Shown piece after piece: positions 58,822-64,000 of a stretch of 64,000 bases of DNA (positions within the stretch are counted from its first letter, which is position 1; each line of letters starts with the position of its first letter). Source of the DNA: Chlorocebus sabaeus (Eukaryota > Chordata > Mammalia > Primates > Cercopithecidae); NCBI RefSeq assembly GCF_047675955.1, contig NC_132925.1, forward strand, positions 76,513,622-76,577,621, written 5' to 3'. Below the pieces are notes generated by a model. The model did not search any database and was not told the DNA's origin. It saw only the letters and a program-made list of their open reading frames with translations. The translations under genes and the position numbers were made by a program.

Positions 58822-59424
58822 TCAGTTCCCACCTATGAGTGAGAACATGCGGTGTTTGGTTTTCTGTTCTTGTGATAGTTTGCTAAGAATGATGGTTTCC
58901 AGCTGCATCCATGTCCCTACAAAGGACACAAACTCATCTTTTTTTATGGCTGCATAGTATTCCATGGTGTATATGTGCCACATTTTCTTAATCCAATCTG
59001 TCACTGATGGACATTTGGGTTGATTCCAAGTCTTTGCTATTGTGAATAGTGCCACAATAAACATACGTGTGCATGTGTCTTTATAGCAGCATGATTTATA
59101 ATCCTTTGGGTATATACCCAGTAATGGGATGGCTGGGTCATACAATACATCTAGTTCTAGATCCTTGAGGAATCGCCATACTGTTTTCCATAATGGTTGA
59201 ACTAGTTTACAATCCCACCAACAGTGTAAAAGTGTTCCTATTTCTCCACATCCTCTCCAGCACCTGTTGTTTCCTGACTTTTGAATGATCGCCATTCTAA
59301 CTGGTGTGAGATGGTATCTCATTGTGGTTTTGATTTGCATTTCTCTGATGGCCAGTGATGATGAGCATTTCTTCATGTGTCTGTTGGCTGTATGAATGTC
59401 TTCTTTTGAGAAATGTCTGTTCAT
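58822..59424 (-). pseudogene. ORF2 carboxy-terminal remnant of second L1
   Basis: 200 open codons from the ORF2 carboxy terminus, including the Cys/His cluster (CWRGCGEIGTLLHCWWDC) and the natural end MFSLIGGN at 58822. It lacks the catalytic domains. Fewer lesions than the neighbouring L1, fitting a younger insertion. Confidence 0.9.
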
Positions 59425-59474
59425 ATCCTTTGCCCACTTTTGGATGGGGTTGTTTTTTTTTTTTTTTCCTCAGA

Positions 59475-59895
59475 AATAATACCACACATCTACAGCCATC
59501 TGATCTTTGACAAACCTGAGAGAAACAAGAAATGGGGAAAGGATTCCCTATTTAATAAATGGTGCTGGGAAAATTGGCTAGCCATAAGTAGAAAGCTGAA
59601 ACTGGATCCTTTCCTTACTCCTTATAAGAAAATTAATTCAAGATGGATTAGAGACTTAAATGTTAGACCTAATACCATAAAAACCCTAGAGGAAAAGTTA
59701 GGTAGTACCATTCAGTACATAGGCATGGGCAAAGACTTCATGTCTAAAACATCAAAAGCAACAGCAGCAAAAGCCAAAATTGACAAATGGAATCTAATTA
59801 AACTAAAGAGCTTCTGCACAGCAAAAAAAAACTACCATCAGAGTGAACAGGCAACCTACAGAATGGGAGAAAATTTTTGCAATCTACTCATCTGA
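59475..59895 (+). pseudogene. Inverted ORF2 segment of second L1
   Basis: About 140 open codons (PHIYSHLIFDKPERNKKWGK through GMGKDFMSKTSKA) from the thumb and following region of ORF2, inverted relative to the rest of the element. Ends at a frameshift in an A run (59823-59830). Confidence 0.9.
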
Positions 59896-59905
59896 CAAAA
59901 GGCTA

Positions 59906-60319
<414 letters not shown>

Positions 60320-60321
60320 AA

Positions 60322-60630
60322 GAAGTGTCCAGGCGCGGTGGTTCATGCCTGTAATCCCAGTACTTTGGGAGGCAGAAGTTGGGGAAATTTGTGAGCCCAG
60401 GAGTTTGAGACCAGCCTGGGGCAACGTGGAGAAACTCATCTCTACAAAAAATTAAAAAGTGAGACAGGCGTAGTAGCACGCACCTGTGTTCCCAGCTACT
60501 TTGGGGGCTGAGGTGGGAAGATCACTTAAGCCTGGGAAACAGAAATTTCAGTGAGCCGAGATTGTACCAATGCACTCCAGCCTGGGTGACAGAGTGAAAC
60601 CCTGTCTCAAAAAGATAAAAATAAAATAAA
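60322..60630 (+). mobile_element. AluJ-like SINE, directly behind the previous Alu
   Basis: Starts gtccaggcgcggtggttcat; older-looking, with a diverged right arm and an (aaaat)-type tail. atttaaaatt flanks the pair at 59983-59992 and 60630-60639, and atttaagaag lies between them. Confidence 0.93.
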
Positions 60631-60654
60631 TTTAAAATTACCTGTGTGACTCAC

Positions 60655-60792
60655 ATTGTATTTATGTTGGGCAGCACAGCTCTGTAACCTTGGCCAATTA
60701 CCAAAGTTCAGTGTTCTTCATTAGTAAATGAAAGTTAAGAACTTAATATAGTGTCTGGATCATAGGGGAGTTTCAGAAACGGTTAAGATTAA
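60655..60792 (+). mobile_element. MIR-like relic
   Basis: Weak forward MIR (tgtaaccttggccaattacc; tagtgtctggatcatagg). Confidence 0.45.
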
Positions 60793-61375
60793 TATAATTA
60801 ACACAAAACCATACATTTAAGTAATTGTTTATATGCTGCTCAGGGCATTCAAAAAATGACAAATTATTAAATGCCCATAATATAGAGAAGTGAGTTTAGT
60901 TAGAGTAGAGCTAGATTATGTAGTTCAATTACCTGGTTTTATAATTCATTAAAAAGCTTATTCCTTCAAGTGGCCTTATGGGCAAGTGTGAGTTATCATC
61001 CAAAGAGCATAGTGGTGACAATTGTTCACATGGATATATGGAATGACTTTATTTGAGGAAGAAAGTCAGTTCTCCAGAGTTTGGGAGAATTGGGTGTTGA
61101 ATGGTAGGGACCTGCAGCCCACTCCTCTGAACCATCCACATGTTACAAAATCCTGAAAGAGGAAAGCTGCAGAAATTTATGTCCCAAGGAGACTGGTTCT
61201 GGATCATGGAACTTGAAGTCCTCAGGAGCCTCATCCCAAAGCTTAGTATAAAAGGTGGAGCTCAAGATGACACAACAAAGAGAGGTACACTGATGGAAAC
61301 AGACATGCTTCCCCTTCCTCCTGGACAAAATAAATCCAAACATTTTTGTATGATTTCAGGGTAGAAAAAGAAAGT
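60793..61375. other. No gene; unassigned sequence
   Basis: Opposed short frames at 61049-61364 lack domains. Confidence 0.45.
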
Positions 61376-61377
61376 CT

Positions 61378-61690
61378 CAGCTGGGTGTAGTGGTTCGCAC
61401 CTGTAATCCCGACACTTTCGGAGGCCAAGAGGGGAGGGACACTTGAGGCCAGGAGTTCAAGACCTGCTTGGGCAACAAAGTGAGTCCTCTTCTCTACAAA
61501 ACACTAAATAATAATAATAATAATAATATATTAACTACACATGGTGGCATGTGCCCATAGTCCCAGATACTCAGGAGGCTGAGGCAGGAGAATCACTTGA
61601 ACCTGGGAGATGGAGACTGCAGTGAGCTCTAATCACACCACTGCATTCCGACCTTGGTAACAGAATGATACCCTGTTTTTTTTTTTTTAA
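61378..61690 (+). mobile_element. AluJ-like SINE with (AAT)n in the linker
   Basis: Diverged full-length Alu. The mid A-rich linker has expanded to an (ata)n microsatellite (61504-61530). The tail is a tttttttttttt/aaaaaaaaaa junction near 61676-61700. Confidence 0.92.
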
Positions 61691-61699
61691 AAAAAAAAT

Positions 61700-63435
61700 G
61701 GAAAAAAATAAAACTTCTCCAACTTATCACCTTCCCATCTACCCCCCATCTCCTCCAAGGAATGACATCAAAATGCCCAAGACCAGATCTTGTATCAACC
61801 CTGACAAGTGGCCGAATTTGGTTAGAAAAATAAAGGAATGTGATATTTCATGCACCTTTGGTTTTATACCACAAATTCATGGTAAATTCCAACTTATAAT
61901 TTGGTATACTCAAGGGAAATTATTTTGGAATGATATACCTGTAAGTGTTTGGTTGCTGTCTCTTGCAATGGGATAGAAATTAGGAAGGCTTCAATTACTT
62001 GTGTAGCTTTTCCATAGGATTTGAGAAAAGTGAAAATATGCATTGCTTTTGTAATAAAATAATAATATGTTACCATTAGGGAAAAACAATAAACCCACAG
62101 AAATAGCTCTTTCTATTTAAGTTGTCAGTAATCCTTCGACAACCTCCCAGACTTGAATAAGAGCCTGTTTGTTGTTCTCCTGATGGTTCTAGGACTATGT
62201 GTCCAGGTACACTGGAGCTACGGATGAGTCAGTAGCTGCTGCCTATGAAAATTGCCCCTGTCTCTGGCCCCCTCCTAAGGGGCCCCACCCATCAAAGCAT
62301 TACTTTTTCAAGAGCTAGCATGGAATGGAGCAGCGGGGCTGTCAGCTTCACAAGCTCTTCCTCAAAGCACAGAAGAAATATGCTTTCACAGGCAGTTGTT
62401 CAGGTAGCTCAGGTGTCAATTGTTGGGTCATCTGTCCAGAAAGTCTTTCCAGGAACTATCTGAGGAGTAAGCTCCATGTTTTTGCGATATCACCGTGTAC
62501 TTCTGGCCGTATCTGCTCATACCTGACACCTAACTCAAAGGAAGGCAAACTGATTTTGTCTACCAGGAATTTGTCATTGAAATGAAAAGAGTGGGCCCCA
62601 GTGGTTTCAGACATGCAGACTTAGAATTGGAGGCACCAGAGAAAACTTAAAGCAGAAAAAGAAGAAAGCAGCCAGGCAGAGGGAAGCTGAGTGAGAAGTA
62701 GCAGGAATTGGAATATTAGTCTTTATGGCACAATGGTGCCAAATTCCATTGTTTGCCCAAGGCCCACAGTCTTTGGGGTCTGTGAGGAACCCCTGTGGTT
62801 TGTAATAATATCCTTTATTTTGCTCAAGTGAAGTCTAATTGTTTTCAGTTGCTTATAATCAAAAGATCCTTAAAAATGTGGGTAAAATATTCACCTACCC
62901 ATGGTTTAAGTAATCAAGGAATTCTCACTTGGGAGGGTCTATAAATGGAAAAACATTGTCTCAGCTTTCTCACATATAATAAGGGTATTCTAATACTATT
63001 CTTCCCTGCTGATATTACGAATCTGTAGAAAAAAACCTAAGGCTATTAAGGTATTTGCCAGAGATAATGAGCAGTATGATTGTTGTGATGGTCTGACAAC
63101 CCTGTGTAGACCATTTAGGTCACCCCCTGTTCTTAGGCTCCCTGGCCAGCCAGAGTTGATGCTACACTATCCCACCTTAATACATCTCCTACAAAGAATA
63201 ACGGCATTAAACTTCCCAGACTAAAATAAAAATAAACTATACTGTTACTGTCAGGAAACAGAAGGGGGCACCCTAAGAATATTTAGTAGTTGTAAACAGT
63301 AGCTCTAACATCTTTAAATACAATGAATGCTTTCTCTCAAGCATAGGAAAACAAAGCATGGTCAATTTTCCAACTAAAATTATTCTATGGAGCACATGAC
63401 TAAGGGATAAAGATTAAGAGTGCCTAAGTCAATCT
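61700..63435. other. No gene; unassigned sequence
   Basis: A GC-richer patch at 62230-62600 gives overlapping open frames of 72 and 86 codons without a domain or splice sites. The rest is AT-rich and not recognised. Confidence 0.4.
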
Positions 63436-63439
63436 CTGA

Positions 63440-63715
63440 GAAAAAGGCAAAGATTAAATGAAGCTTACTATCTGTCAAACGTGACAAATAGAAACAAGAT
63501 ATTCCTCCAAACATAACCTCATTTGATTGTCGCAATGGTTTAGAGAAAAAGAGTGATCAGAAACTATTGCTTCTATTAACTGAATATGAAAAGAGAGTCA
63601 GAGAAGGAAAAATAAAACAAACTTTTATGAAATAATTTCTATATGCCAAAGACATGCTTTATGAACATGATTTTATGTTCTATAACAACCTAAAAAGTAG
63701 GTACTCAAAATTTTC
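63440..63715 (-). mobile_element. MIR relics
   Basis: Two adjacent reverse MIR cores: 63515-63610 (acctcatttgattgtcgcaa) and 63615-63715 (tctatatgccaaagacatgc; ctataacaacctaaaaagta). Confidence 0.6.
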
Positions 63716-63935
63716 CTCAAACCTCCAGTAACTAAGCAATTCTCTCCCCTAGTCATTTTTAACTAGCAGTTAATCCAGATGGTTTTCTCAGTATTAATAG
63801 ACCTGAAATAAACAGGAAAATCATTTAAGAAATCATTATTAAATTAAACAGATGGAATAGAAAAGGAGGCAGGAAAGATGATGGTAAAATAAGGAATAAT
63901 ATGGGGAAGCATAGAAGAAATGGAGGAAGGAGGGG

Positions 63936-64000
63936 TGATATGGTTTGGCTGTCTACCCACCCAAATCTCACCTTGAATTGTAATAATCACCACGCGTCAA
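63936..64000 (+). mobile_element. MSTA/THE1-type LTR, cut by window end
   Basis: tgatatggtttggctgtcta, then ccaaatctcaccttgaattg: the first 65 bp of a MaLR LTR of the same class as 21366-21721. The rest lies outside the window. Confidence 0.93.

Noticed and set aside
62230..62600. GC-richer patch with two open frames as a gene
   Set aside because: No recognisable domain, no good splice or start context; frames overlap in different registers.

Overview
The window is primate nuclear DNA, almost certainly human or a close relative. It is AT-rich, its open frames are short and scattered, and it is filled with primate interspersed repeats: about a dozen Alu copies, primate L1 (L1PA-type) copies, an MSTA-type LTR, a MADE1 element, and older mammalian MIR, L2, L1M, MER and MLT1 relics. 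There are no operons, rRNA, tRNA or CRISPR arrays. Human cannot be separated from other apes by reading alone.

Layout. 1-6,260: a MER20 split by an MLT1-type LTR, an Alu, then decayed L1M sequence with younger L1 3' ends inside it. 6,260-15,300: mostly old or unique DNA with MIR and L2 relics and a HAL1/L1M-like block. 15,333-16,536: an unusual minisatellite of 18- and 31-bp monomers, with a 437-bp higher-order repeat, internally inverted segments and about two dozen ACAATGG motifs. 17,470-20,000: an internally deleted, 3'-lacking L1M. 20,093-22,680: two arms of about 400 bp in inverted orientation, with a solo MSTA LTR between them. 23,000-34,100: Alus, L1 tails, a MADE1 hairpin, an L1-split LTR/ERVL-like block, and a MER1 inside an L2. 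34,100-46,000: ancient repeats, a Tigger-type MITE, Alus, a 187-bp homopurine tract, MER5 and MLT1A. 46,200-46,620: a processed pseudogene of UBL5. 48,301-48,482: the best candidate for a genuine protein-coding exon. 52,419-58,553: a nearly full-length but dead L1PA on the minus strand. A second, twin-primed (5'-inverted) L1 touches its 5' end (58,554-59,966). 59,993-63,440: an Alu pair, another Alu, and MIR relics. The window ends inside a second MSTA/THE1-type LTR.

No complete functional gene is visible. The simplest reading is intergenic DNA, or a large intron of a plus-strand gene if the candidate exon is real. The observations most worth a second look are the composite minisatellite, the inverted duplication, the candidate exon, the compensated frameshift in the UBL5 pseudogene, the L1-next-to-L1 locus, and a short hairpin-forming insertion inside an Alu. 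I found no convincing new molecular system. Repeat family names come from recalled consensus patterns and were not searched.
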